DNA of 15,348 nucleotides from an uncultured Clostridium sp. (GTDB lineage: Bacteria > Bacillota > Clostridia > TANB77 > CAG-508), in assembly GCA_900555085.1 (NCBI GenBank), contig USJU01000028.1, forward strand, positions 1 to 15,348, given 5' to 3'. This document shows, one piece after another, positions 5,511 to 12,873 of this stretch. Within the stretch, counting starts at the first letter, position 1. Each line of letters starts with the position of its first letter. The notes under the pieces were generated by a model that had not been told where the DNA came from, ran no database searches, and worked only from the letters and a program-made list of their open reading frames with translations. A program made the translations under genes and the position numbers.

Positions 5511-8123
5511 TTATTTCATTTTTTCTTTTATTCTTACTAAAGTATTTAATGCATCTATTGGTGTTAGTTCGTCTAAGTTTATTTTATCTACTTCGTGTGC
5601 TATTTCTGCTAGTTTATAATTAAACATATCAAATTGTCCTTCTACTACTTTTTTACTTTCTTTTTCTTGTTTTTTACCATTTAATATATTTTTCTTTTCT
5701 AGGCTTTTTAGTATTCCATCTGCTCTTTGTGTTACTGTTTTTGGAACTCCTGCTAGTCTTGCAACATGTATTCCATAGCTTTCATCTGTTCCACCTCTTA
5801 TAATTTTTCTTAAGAAAATTATATCTTCACCTTTTTCTTTTACAGCTATTGAATAATTTTTTACTCCATCTAATTTTTCTTCAAGCTCTGTTAATTCATG
5901 ATAATGTGTTGCAAATAGAGTTTTTGCTCCACATTTTTCTTTATCTGCTATATATTCGGCAACTGCCCACGCAATAGATAGTCCGTCATATGTAGAAGTT
6001 CCTCTACCTATTTCGTCTAGAATAACTAAACTATTTTCTGTTGCTTCTTTTAAAATTGTTGCAACTTCCATCATTTCTACCATAAATGTACTTTGTCCCA
6101 TGCTTAAGTCGTCTGATGCTCCAACTCTAGTAAATATTTTATCTACAACACCTATTTTTGCTTCTGTTGCTGGTACAAAGCTTCCTATTTGAGCCATTAG
6201 TGTAATTAATGCTACTTGTCTCATATAGGTTGATTTGCCTGCCATATTAGGTCCTGTTATAATAGATAGTCTGTCTTCATCTTTATCTAAATATGTATCA
6301 TTTGCAATAAAACTTCCTACTCCTAGCATTTTTTCTATAACAGGGTGTCTTCCTTCTTTTATATCTATTTTTCCTGAATTATCAACAAGTGGCATGCAAT
6401 AATTCATATCTTCTGCAACTGTTGCAAATGAGGTTAAAACATCTAGTGTTGAAACTACATTACTTGATTTTTGCAATCTTTTTATATTTTTTGCTATTTC
6501 GCATCTTATTTCTACAAATGCATTATATTCTAGATTTATAACTTTTTCTTCAGCTCCAAGTACCTGATTTTCTATATTTTTTAATTCTTCTGTTATATAT
6601 CTTTCTGCATTTGTTAATGTTTGTTTACGTACATATCTTTCTGGTACCTGACTTAAATTTGATTTTGTTACTTCTATAAAATATCCAAAAACTTTGTTAT
6701 AACCTATTTTTAAATTTTTAATTCCTGTTTTTTCTCTTTCTTCTGCTTCTAATTTAATTATCCAATTTTTTCCCTCTGTTGTGGCTGTTTTTAATTTATC
6801 TATTTCTTCATCATATCCGAGTTTTATTATTCCGCCATCTTTCATTGTCATTGGTGGGTCTTCAACTATAGACTTTTCTATTAAATCCTTTACATCTTGC
6901 AACACATCTAAATTAATATATAATTCTTTTAGCATTTCTGAATTGCATTTTGATAATATTTCCTTTAATTCTGGCAATTTCATTAATGAATTTTTTAGAG
7001 TTATCATGTCTCTTGCATTTGCATTTCCATATGCCATTTTTCCTGCTAAACGTTCTATATCATATACTTTTTTTAGTGCTTCTATTATATCTCCTTTTAG
7101 CATTAAATTATCTTTTAGTTCTTTAACTGCATTTAGCCTTTTATTTATTTCTATTGTGTCTATTAATGGGTCGCTTATCCATCTGCGTAATGCTCTACCA
7201 CCCATACTTGTAGAAGTTTTATCTAGTACCCATAAAAGAGTTCCTTTTTTAGATTTGTCCCTCATTTTTTCTGTTAATTCAAGATTTCTTCTTGCATTTA
7301 TATCTAAAGACATATATTTAGAAATACTATATAAAACTATTTTATTAATACTATCTAATGTAGTCATTTGAGTTTGTTCTATATAACTAATTAAAGCATT
7401 TATAGAAGCCACTGCAAATTTTTTATCTTCTAAATCTTTTACTTCATTTCCTTTATTATCTACATATGTAAATCTTGTTTCTATATCTAGGCAATCTGTA
7501 TCAAAGAATTTATCATTAAATTTTGTTATATAAACATCAAATCTTTCTTTTATTGCATCTATTTCTTCTGCACAATCTGACATCATGCTGTTTATTACAA
7601 GTTCACTCGGATTATATCTTGCAATTTCATCTAATAATTGTGGAAAATTTTGAGTATCTTTTATTTCTGCTGAATAAAATTCACCTGTTGTAATATCGCA
7701 TACACTTATTCCAAAGTAAATTCCTGTTTTAAATATACTCATTATGAAATTGTTTTTTCTTTCTTCCAACATATTGCTTTCTACAACTGTCCCTGGTGTA
7801 ACTACTCTAATTACCCCTCTTTTTACTATACCTTTTGCTTGTTTAGGATCTTCTAATTGTTCACATATTGCAACTTTATATCCTTTTGCCACAAGTTTTG
7901 AAATATACATTTCTGCTGCATGATGTGGTATTCCTGCCATAGGAGCTCTTTCAGCTTGTCCACAATCTTTTCCTGTTAATGTTATTTCTAATTCTCTTGC
8001 AACTAGAATTGCATCATCAAAAAACATTTCATAAAAATCGCCTAGTCTGTAAAAAAGAATACAGTCTTTGTATTCTTCTTTTGTTTCAAGATATTTTTGC
8101 ATCATTGGTGAATATTCTGCCAT
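5511..8123 (-). CDS. mutS: DNA mismatch repair protein MutS
   Basis: Full-length MutS (870 residues), the dimeric ATPase that finds mispaired bases and starts mismatch repair. The N-terminal recognition domain has the Phe-X-Glu motif in GDFYEMF (F30, E32), which stacks on the mismatch. The connector, lever and clamp domains follow. The ATPase domain has Walker A GPNMAGKST (624-632), Walker B ILDEIGRG (701-708) and the FATHYHEL histidine motif (737-744). GQFDMF (829-834) resembles a sliding-clamp-binding motif. The last 25 residues (DELTPIDALNTLVRIKE) match the usual C-terminal helix. The start has GAGGAAT upstream and is 15 bp after hslO. No mutL follows, unlike many Firmicutes. Confidence 0.97.
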   Translation of the reverse strand: MAEYSPMMQKYLETKEEYKDCILFYRLGDFYEMFFDDAILVARELEITLTGKDCGQAERAPMAGIPHHAAEMYISKLVAKGYKVAICEQLEDPKQAKGIVKRGVIRVVTPGTVVESNMLEERKNNFIMSIFKTGIYFGISVCDITTGEFYSAEIKDTQNFPQLLDEIARYNPSELVINSMMSDCAEEIDAIKERFDVYITKFNDKFFDTDCLDIETRFTYVDNKGNEVKDLEDKKFAVASINALISYIEQTQMTTLDSINKIVLYSISKYMSLDINARRNLELTEKMRDKSKKGTLLWVLDKTSTSMGGRALRRWISDPLIDTIEINKRLNAVKELKDNLMLKGDIIEALKKVYDIERLAGKMAYGNANARDMITLKNSLMKLPELKEILSKCNSEMLKELYINLDVLQDVKDLIEKSIVEDPPMTMKDGGIIKLGYDEEIDKLKTATTEGKNWIIKLEAEEREKTGIKNLKIGYNKVFGYFIEVTKSNLSQVPERYVRKQTLTNAERYITEELKNIENQVLGAEEKVINLEYNAFVEIRCEIAKNIKRLQKSSNVVSTLDVLTSFATVAEDMNYCMPLVDNSGKIDIKEGRHPVIEKMLGVGSFIANDTYLDKDEDRLSIITGPNMAGKSTYMRQVALITLMAQIGSFVPATEAKIGVVDKIFTRVGASDDLSMGQSTFMVEMMEVATILKEATENSLVILDEIGRGTSTYDGLSIAWAVAEYIADKEKCGAKTLFATHYHELTELEEKLDGVKNYSIAVKEKGEDIIFLRKIIRGGTDESYGIHVARLAGVPKTVTQRADGILKSLEKKNILNGKKQEKESKKVVEGQFDMFNYKLAEIAHEVDKINLDELTPIDALNTLVRIKEKMK

Positions 8124-8138
8124 TTATTATTCCTCTTT

Positions 8139-9008
8139 CTATTTTAATAATTCTTCTATTTCTTGTTTTGTAAATTCATATTTTTTATTGCAAAATTGAC
8201 AAGTTGTTTCTATTTTATCTTGAGTTTTTATTAATTTCTTTAGTTCTTCTTTTCCAAGAGATATTAAGCCTCTTTCAAATCTATTTCTGTTGCAGTTACA
8301 TTGGTATTTTGGATTAATATCATCTTCAATTAATTTTATATCTTCATCTCCAGTTATTTTTTTTGCAATTTCTTCTAAACTTAACTTTTCATCTAACATT
8401 TTCGAAATTGCTCCTGCTTTAAAAATATTTTGTTCTAAGTTCGATATATCTTCGTTTGTTGCATCTGGCATTGGTTTTATTATATAACCTCCAGCAGATT
8501 TAACTCCATTTTTATCTACTAAAACACCTACTGCAACTGCTGCATCTTGACCTTCTGATTTTACAAAATAATTTGCAAAATCGTCTCCTATTTCTCCAGA
8601 TACTAATGGAACCATTCCTACATATGGTTCTTTTAAACCAATATCTTTTATTACATTTATAAATCCGTTAAATCCAACTGCTCTACCTACATCAAGTTTT
8701 CCATCTTCATTTAATGGTATATCAATAGCTGTGTTTTTAGCATATCCTTTTATTTCATTATTACTATTTGCAACTGTTACCATACTTTCTATTGGTCCAT
8801 TTGCTTTTATTTGTATTGTTAGTTTGTCTTCTTTATTTTTTAAATCTGTTGCCATTAAACTTGTAACTGTTAATAATCTACCTAATGCTGCTGTTACAAC
8901 TGGACTTAAATCGTGTATTTTTCTTGCTTCTTCTACAAGTGTTGTAGTATCACAACATATTACATTTATTCTTCCATTATATGCTAAAAATTTATTAATT
9001 TTGTCCAT
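8139..9008 (-). CDS. hslO: Redox-regulated chaperone Hsp33
   Basis: Hsp33, 289 residues, a cytoplasmic holdase chaperone that is switched on by oxidation and unfolding. The C-terminal zinc site is complete: C237 and C239 (the CxC in YQCNCNR) and C270 and C273 (the CxxC in TTCQFCNKKY). In the reduced form these bind Zn; oxidation releases it. The N-terminal core has family signatures such as SPVVTAALGRLLT (35-47), GPIESM, and the YFVKSEGQ segment. The gene starts 14 bp after the transferase-rubredoxin gene and ends 15 bp before mutS. An AAAGAGAG ribosome site precedes the ATG. Co-transcription with mutS and a rubredoxin fusion suggests a stress-linked operon, an inference. Confidence 0.96.
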   Translation of the reverse strand: MDKINKFLAYNGRINVICCDTTTLVEEARKIHDLSPVVTAALGRLLTVTSLMATDLKNKEDKLTIQIKANGPIESMVTVANSNNEIKGYAKNTAIDIPLNEDGKLDVGRAVGFNGFINVIKDIGLKEPYVGMVPLVSGEIGDDFANYFVKSEGQDAAVAVGVLVDKNGVKSAGGYIIKPMPDATNEDISNLEQNIFKAGAISKMLDEKLSLEEIAKKITGDEDIKLIEDDINPKYQCNCNRNRFERGLISLGKEELKKLIKTQDKIETTCQFCNKKYEFTKQEIEELLK

Positions 9009-9022
9009 TTTATTCTCTCTTT

Positions 9023-10267
9023 CTATCCCTCATGTACTTTAAAATTATCTTTATTTTTACCGCAAACAGGGCATGTCCAATCATCTGGTAAGTCTGAAAA
9101 TTCTGTATGTGGTTTTATTCCTGCTACTTGATTTCCAACTTTTGGGTTATATATGTATCTACAATTCAAACATTCATATTGGCTTCCCGGTTCTCTGTCT
9201 GGTTTTATAAAGTTTTTCAAACCAACTGCCACAATTAATACTACCATTATTGCAAAAGATATTGCTTTCCATATTCCGCTTTCTAATAAAATAACTGCAA
9301 ACATTCCACAGCAAGCACTAATTCCATATAAAATATAAACAGCTTGCTTTGTTGAAAATCCTCTTCTTACTATTCTATGATGTAAATGTCCCTTATCTGC
9401 TTTAAATACTGCTTTAAAAGATTTTTCTTTAATTATTCTTCTAAATATAGCCCAAATTGTATCAAATATAGGTAACCCCAATACTATTATTGGTAGAACA
9501 ATTACTGCTGCCGTATATGTTTTAGCTACTCCTAATATAGATACTATTGAAAGTGTATAACCTAAAAAGTTTGACCCTGTATCTCCTATAAATGTTTTTG
9601 CTGGATTAAAATTATATGGTAAAAATCCAACTATAGCACCTGCAAGTGCTGTTATCATTATAATTGCGATTGTTGGTGAATTATTTAAAGCGAAAATAAT
9701 TAGTAATGATAAACAAGATATTAGAGTAATTCCAGATGATAGTCCATCTAACCCATCCATTAAATTAATCGCATTTGTTATTCCTACGATCCAACCTATT
9801 GTAAGTATTATCGAAATTAATTCATTTATTTCTGCTGAATGAATGAATGGTAAATTTATATTTCCAAGCCTTAGTCCAAAAGATGTTACAATTATGGCTG
9901 CTAATAATTGACCTGAAAGTTTTACTAGTGGTTTTATGTTTTTTATATCATCTATAAAGCAAGTTATTCCAAGTACAAAGGCTCCTAGGAAATACCCTAT
10001 TATTTTCATAAAATAATGTTCTTGAAATAAATCTAAGTTGCCTTCGTTTTCTATTGTCATTGTGAATATTAAATAACACATTGATACTATAAATCCACAA
10101 ATAACAGCAATTCCACCAAGTTTTGGTATTGGTCTACTATGCATTCTTCTATTATCTTTTGGTATATCTACCGCTCCTACTTTAATTGCTAATTTTATTG
10201 AATATGGTGTCATCATAAATGCTGTTATAAAAGCAAGTAAAAATGCTATTGCAATATCTCCCCACAT
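9023..10267 (-). CDS. TagO/WecA-like phospho-GlcNAc transferase fused to rubredoxin
   Basis: A 414-residue membrane enzyme of the MraY/WecA/TagO family, which transfers a sugar-1-phosphate from a UDP-sugar to undecaprenyl phosphate, beginning teichoic acid or other envelope polymers. About 11 membrane helices are visible. Catalytic motifs are DD at 106-107, NLMDGLDG (168-175), FIGDTGS (226-232) and HLHH (294-297). After helix 11 and a short linker, residues 364-412 form a complete rubredoxin domain: CLNCRYIY and CPVCGKNK supply C366, C369, C399 and C402 for one Fe, with the usual DLPDDW between. With 11 helices this domain would be cytoplasmic. The ATG at 10267 is chosen because GAGGTG lies 9 bases upstream; a GTG at 10279 overlaps that site. 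It lies 15 bp after the isomerase gene. The fusion is unusual; its role is unknown. Confidence 0.92.
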   Translation of the reverse strand: MWGDIAIAFLLAFITAFMMTPYSIKLAIKVGAVDIPKDNRRMHSRPIPKLGGIAVICGFIVSMCYLIFTMTIENEGNLDLFQEHYFMKIIGYFLGAFVLGITCFIDDIKNIKPLVKLSGQLLAAIIVTSFGLRLGNINLPFIHSAEINELISIILTIGWIVGITNAINLMDGLDGLSSGITLISCLSLLIIFALNNSPTIAIIMITALAGAIVGFLPYNFNPAKTFIGDTGSNFLGYTLSIVSILGVAKTYTAAVIVLPIIVLGLPIFDTIWAIFRRIIKEKSFKAVFKADKGHLHHRIVRRGFSTKQAVYILYGISACCGMFAVILLESGIWKAISFAIMVVLIVAVGLKNFIKPDREPGSQYECLNCRYIYNPKVGNQVAGIKPHTEFSDLPDDWTCPVCGKNKDNFKVHEG

Positions 10268-10282
10268 ATGGTTTTGCACCTC

Positions 10283-10729
10283 TTATTTCATATTTTCTTT
10301 TTCTATTTCTTCTATTAATTTAATTCTTTCTTCATGTCTTCCACCTTCAAATTCTGTTGCTATCCATATTCTTAATATGCAAATTGCTTCGTTTACAGTA
10401 AGTTCGTCTGCACCTAATGTTAGTACATTGCTATCATTATGCATTCTTGCATATTTAGCCATATTTTCGTTTAGGCAGTTTGTTGCTCTAATTCCTCTAA
10501 ATTTATTTGCAACAATGCTCATTCCTAAACCAGATCTGCATATTAAAATTCCTTTTTCGCATTCTTTTGATTGAATACTTCTAGAAACTTCTTTTGCTAT
10601 AGTTGGATATTCAGCTCTTTCCTCTGAAAAACATCCGAAATCTTTATATTTTATCTTTTTTTCTTCTAAGTATTTTTTTATTTCTTCTTTTAATTTGTAT
10701 CCTCCATGATCACTACCAATAGCTATCAT
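10283..10729 (-). CDS. rpiB: Ribose-5-phosphate isomerase B family (RpiB/LacA/LacB)
   Basis: A 148-residue sugar-phosphate isomerase interconverting ribose 5-phosphate and ribulose 5-phosphate in the non-oxidative pentose phosphate pathway. Family features are SDHGGYKLK (6-14), the catalytic-base region CRSGLGMSIVANK (C64 onward), GIRAT, ARMHNDSNVLTLGAD (H98, N99) and GGRHEERI (129-136). An in-frame upstream extension to 10819 is rejected because a GGAGG site lies just before the ATG at 10729 and the extension matches no family sequence. Odd feature: residues 65-66 are Arg-Ser where the family normally has Gly-Thr or Gly-Ser in the anion-binding loop, so a different sugar phosphate cannot be excluded. 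It opens the six-gene operon running to tdk. Confidence 0.88.
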   Translation of the reverse strand: MIAIGSDHGGYKLKEEIKKYLEEKKIKYKDFGCFSEERAEYPTIAKEVSRSIQSKECEKGILICRSGLGMSIVANKFRGIRATNCLNENMAKYARMHNDSNVLTLGADELTVNEAICILRIWIATEFEGGRHEERIKLIEEIEKENMK

Positions 10730-10753
10730 TTTTATCCCTCCATTTCTGAAAGA

Positions 10754-10782
10754 ATAATAACACAAATTATTACATTTTACAA
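10754..10782 (-). promoter_or_regulatory. Probable sigma-A promoter of the rpiB-to-tdk operon
   Basis: On the minus strand TTGTAA (10782-10777) is 17 bases from TATTAT (10759-10754). Transcription would begin about 20 bases before the rpiB ATG, leaving room for the GGAGG ribosome site. It is divergent from the rpsT promoter. Confidence 0.6.
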
Positions 10783-10800
10783 TGTTTTTTATAAAATTGC

Positions 10801-10829
10801 TTGCATTTTTCCGTATCACGTGTTAAAAT
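10801..10829 (+). promoter_or_regulatory. Probable sigma-A promoter of rpsT
   Basis: TTGCAT (10801-10806) is 17 bases from TAAAAT (10824-10829). The expected start near 10836 gives a leader of about 37 bases ending in a perfect AAGGAGGTG ribosome site. A CACGTG palindrome lies in the spacer. Confidence 0.6.
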
Positions 10830-10872
10830 GGTTTCTGTTATAGTTTATTTCATATAAGGAGGTGCAAACATA

Positions 10873-11139
10873 ATGCCAAATATCAAATCAGCAATGAAAA
10901 GAGTAAAAGTTATCGAAAAGAAAACTATGAGAAATAATATGATTAAATCAGGTTATAGAACAGCTGTTAAAAAATTTGAACAAGCTTTAGAATCAGGAAA
11001 TGTTGAAGAAGCAAAAGCTTTATTTTCTGAAGCTACTAAAAAAATAGACCAAGCTTGCACAAAAGGTGTTTTAGTAAAAAACACTGCTGCTAGAAAAAAA
11101 TCTAGATTAGCTAAAAAATTAAATGCTGCTATAGCTTAA
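10873..11139 (+). CDS. rpsT: Small ribosomal subunit protein bS20
   Basis: Ribosomal protein S20 (88 residues), a basic helical protein that binds 16S rRNA early in 30S assembly. The opening MPNIKSAMKRVKVIEKK, the middle AVKKFEQAL and the ending NTAARKKSRLAKKLNAA are characteristic, and the length is the family norm. A strong AAGGAGGTG site precedes the ATG. It is a single-gene unit with its own promoter and a terminator. It is divergent from the rpiB operon and convergent with sigK. Confidence 0.97.
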   Translation: MPNIKSAMKRVKVIEKKTMRNNMIKSGYRTAVKKFEQALESGNVEEAKALFSEATKKIDQACTKGVLVKNTAARKKSRLAKKLNAAIA

Positions 11140-11175
11140 GTTTAAATTAATATATAAAAAATTATGCATAGTTTT

Positions 11176-11208
11176 AAGAAAGCAATTTTAAAATTGCTTT
11201 CTTTTTTT
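11176..11208 (+). terminator. Intrinsic terminator of rpsT
   Basis: A perfect palindrome AAGAAAGCAATTTT/AAAATTGCTTTCTT (11176-11203) is followed by a T run through 11208. The T run overlaps the stop codon of the convergent sigK gene. A-rich sequence before the stem lets it also work, less well, for sigK. Confidence 0.85.
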
Positions 11209-11908
11209 ATTCTCTTATTTCTTTTGCTAATTTTCCTATTGCTTTTGTTTCTATTCTTGAAACATACGAACGTGATATCCCCATTTCTTGTGCTATTTCA
11301 TTTTGTGTTTTTGGTTTGTTTCCATCTAAACCAAATCTTAAATTTATTATTGTTCTTTCTCTGTCTTTTAAAATACTAGAAATTTTACTATACAATTTCT
11401 TTATTTGTAATTTTAAATCTACTTGCTCATCTATTGTTTTTTCATCAGCAACTAACACCTCTTGCAAGGTTACAACATTGGAATCTTTATCTTCTCCAAT
11501 AGTATCATTTAAATACACTTCATTTTGTAATTTTTTTGTGCTTCGTAAGTACATTAAAATTTCATTATCGATACATCTACTTATATATGTTGATAATTTA
11601 GAACCTTTATCAACATTAAAACTATTAATTCCTTTTATAAGTCCTATGCTTCCAATAGAAATCAAATCATCTGTATCTACATTTGAAGTAGAATACTTTT
11701 TAGCAACATGTGCTACTAAACGTAAATTTCTCTCTATAAGTATATTTCTAGCTTCTTCATTTCCTTCTTTTAATTGTTTTAGATATAAAGTTTTTTCAGC
11801 TTGTGTAAGTGGCTCAGGAAATAAATTGCTACTTTGAATGTATCCAACAACTAAAATAGCTGATTTTATAAAACCTAAAAAACCAAAAAGTGAAAGGGTA
11901 TGTAACAT
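11207..11908 (-). CDS. sigK: RNA polymerase sporulation sigma factor, pro-sigma-K
   Basis: Sigma-K (233 residues) directs late mother-cell gene expression during spore formation. Region 2 is clear (EARNILIERNLRLVAHVAKKY, then DLISIGSIGLIKGINSF and STYISRCIDNEILMYLR), and region 4 ends with the helix-turn-helix TQNEIAQEMGISRSYVSRIE. The first 20 or so residues (LHTLSLFGFLGFIKSAILVVGY) are a hydrophobic pro-sequence like that of Bacillus pro-sigma-K, which an intramembrane protease (SpoIVFB) removes. The ATG at 11908 has GGAGGT 6 bases upstream; an in-frame ATG at 11953 is rejected. The gene is continuous, with no skin-type element splitting it. It lies 82 bp downstream of the ZIP gene and is convergent with rpsT. 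Confidence 0.94.
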   Translation of the reverse strand: MLHTLSLFGFLGFIKSAILVVGYIQSSNLFPEPLTQAEKTLYLKQLKEGNEEARNILIERNLRLVAHVAKKYSTSNVDTDDLISIGSIGLIKGINSFNVDKGSKLSTYISRCIDNEILMYLRSTKKLQNEVYLNDTIGEDKDSNVVTLQEVLVADEKTIDEQVDLKLQIKKLYSKISSILKDRERTIINLRFGLDGNKPKTQNEIAQEMGISRSYVSRIETKAIGKLAKEIRE

Positions 11909-11936
11909 AAATGCACCTCCATTTTGCTTATAACAA

Positions 11937-11944
11937 ATTATATG
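11937..11944 (-). promoter_or_regulatory. Possible sigma-E-like -10 element of sigK
   Basis: CATATAAT differs at one position from the sigma-E -10 consensus CATACAAT, and lies about 30 bases before the sigK start. It also contains TATAAT, but no good sigma-A -35 is at the right distance. sigK is known to be under sigma-E control in Bacillus, which makes this reading reasonable but unproven. Confidence 0.3.
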
Positions 11945-11990
11945 AAATAGCAAAATAGAAAGTGCATGACCTAAAAAAAAATTAATATGT

Positions 11991-12813
11991 TTACCCTAAT
12001 GCAACATCTAATACCATCATAATTACAAATCCTATTAATGTAAATAGAGCCATTACGTCTTTTCTTTCGTTTGATTGGCTTTCTGGTATTAGTTCTTCTA
12101 CTACTACGTATATCATTGCTCCTGCTGCAAATGCTAGTAGAAATGGTAGAAACATTCTTATTTTTGCTACTAGCAGTGCTCCTATTACTGCTGATATCGG
12201 TTCTACTATTCCACTTAACATTCCATAGAAGAATGCTTTTCTTCTGCTGAATCCTTCTCTTCTTAATGGTACACTTACTGCTGTTCCTTCTGGAAAGTTT
12301 TGCAGTCCTATCCCTAATGCTAATATACATGCAGATATTAAGTTTGCTCCTTCTAAGTTATATGCAAGTGAACCAAATGCTACACCTACTGCCATTCCTT
12401 CTGGTATATTGTGTAAAGTTATTGAAAATATAAGCATTAAACATCTTTTTAAGCTTTTTGGTTCTTGTTTTTTATCTATACTTCTATTATCTTTTTGTTT
12501 ATCGCTTATTACGTCAAATGCTTTATCTCCTATAAATAATAGTATTCCTCCACATAAAAATCCTGTTGCTACAATTAGCCACGGTATCATATTTAGTGTT
12601 TCTGCCATTTCTATTGCTGGCGATAATAATGACCAAAATGATGCTGCAATCATTACACCTGCTGCTAATCCTAGCATTCCATCCATTATTCCTTTTTTTA
12701 CTCTTTTAAAGAAAAATACTATTGCTGCTCCGTAGAGCAGTTACTCCCCATGTAAAAAGTGTTGCAATTAAGGTTTGAAATACATAATTAGAATTAATAA
12801 AATAGTCTATCAA
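11991..12813 (-). pseudogene. ZIP family metal transporter, frameshifted near the 5' end
   Basis: A GufA-type ZIP permease that would move Zn or another divalent metal into the cytoplasm. The first 27 codons start at a TTG (12813) behind AGGGGTG and encode MIDYFINSNYVFQ...TWGVTAL. One extra base near 12732 then shifts the frame to a stop at 12706. Skipping it restores the family sequence ALGAAIVFFFKRVKKGIMDGMLG and continues without a break for 246 codons, giving 273 residues, a normal length. Metal-site motifs are intact: HNIPEG (restored H134 to E138) and QNFPEG (Q171 to E175), plus VEELIPE near the end. About eight helices are expected. An ATG at 12686 could give a shortened protein lacking helix 1. 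It may be a true mutation or a sequencing error. Confidence 0.8.
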
Positions 12814-12873
12814 AATACTTCACCCCTGTATTATGATATGACTATTTCATTTTATTTGTGTGTACATAATTTG

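Noticed and set aside
6781..7371. Plus-strand frame of 196 codons opposite mutS
   Set aside because: It is antisense to an intact mutS, has no ribosome site, and its Ser/Phe/Ile-rich product reflects the complementary strand of AT-rich codons.
10730..10819. Upstream extension of rpiB by 30 codons
   Set aside because: The added residues do not match the family, and the GGAGG site and SDHGG start support the ATG at 10729. The extension would also overlap the predicted promoter.
11316..11837. Plus-strand frame of 173 codons opposite sigK
   Set aside because: It is fully antisense to conserved sigma factor regions and lacks translation signals.
11909..11953. Upstream start for sigK
   Set aside because: GGAGGT lies directly before the ATG at 11908, and the protein from there matches the usual pro-sigma-K start.
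11971..12330. Minus-strand frame of 119 codons inside the ZIP gene
   Set aside because: It is a shadow frame, rich in Arg and Ser, with no family likeness and fully covered by the ZIP coding sequence.
12687..12735. Reading the ZIP gene as a normal gene starting at the ATG at 12686
   Set aside because: This would remove the first helix, while the missing family sequence is present just upstream in another frame behind a good ribosome site. A frameshift explains this better.
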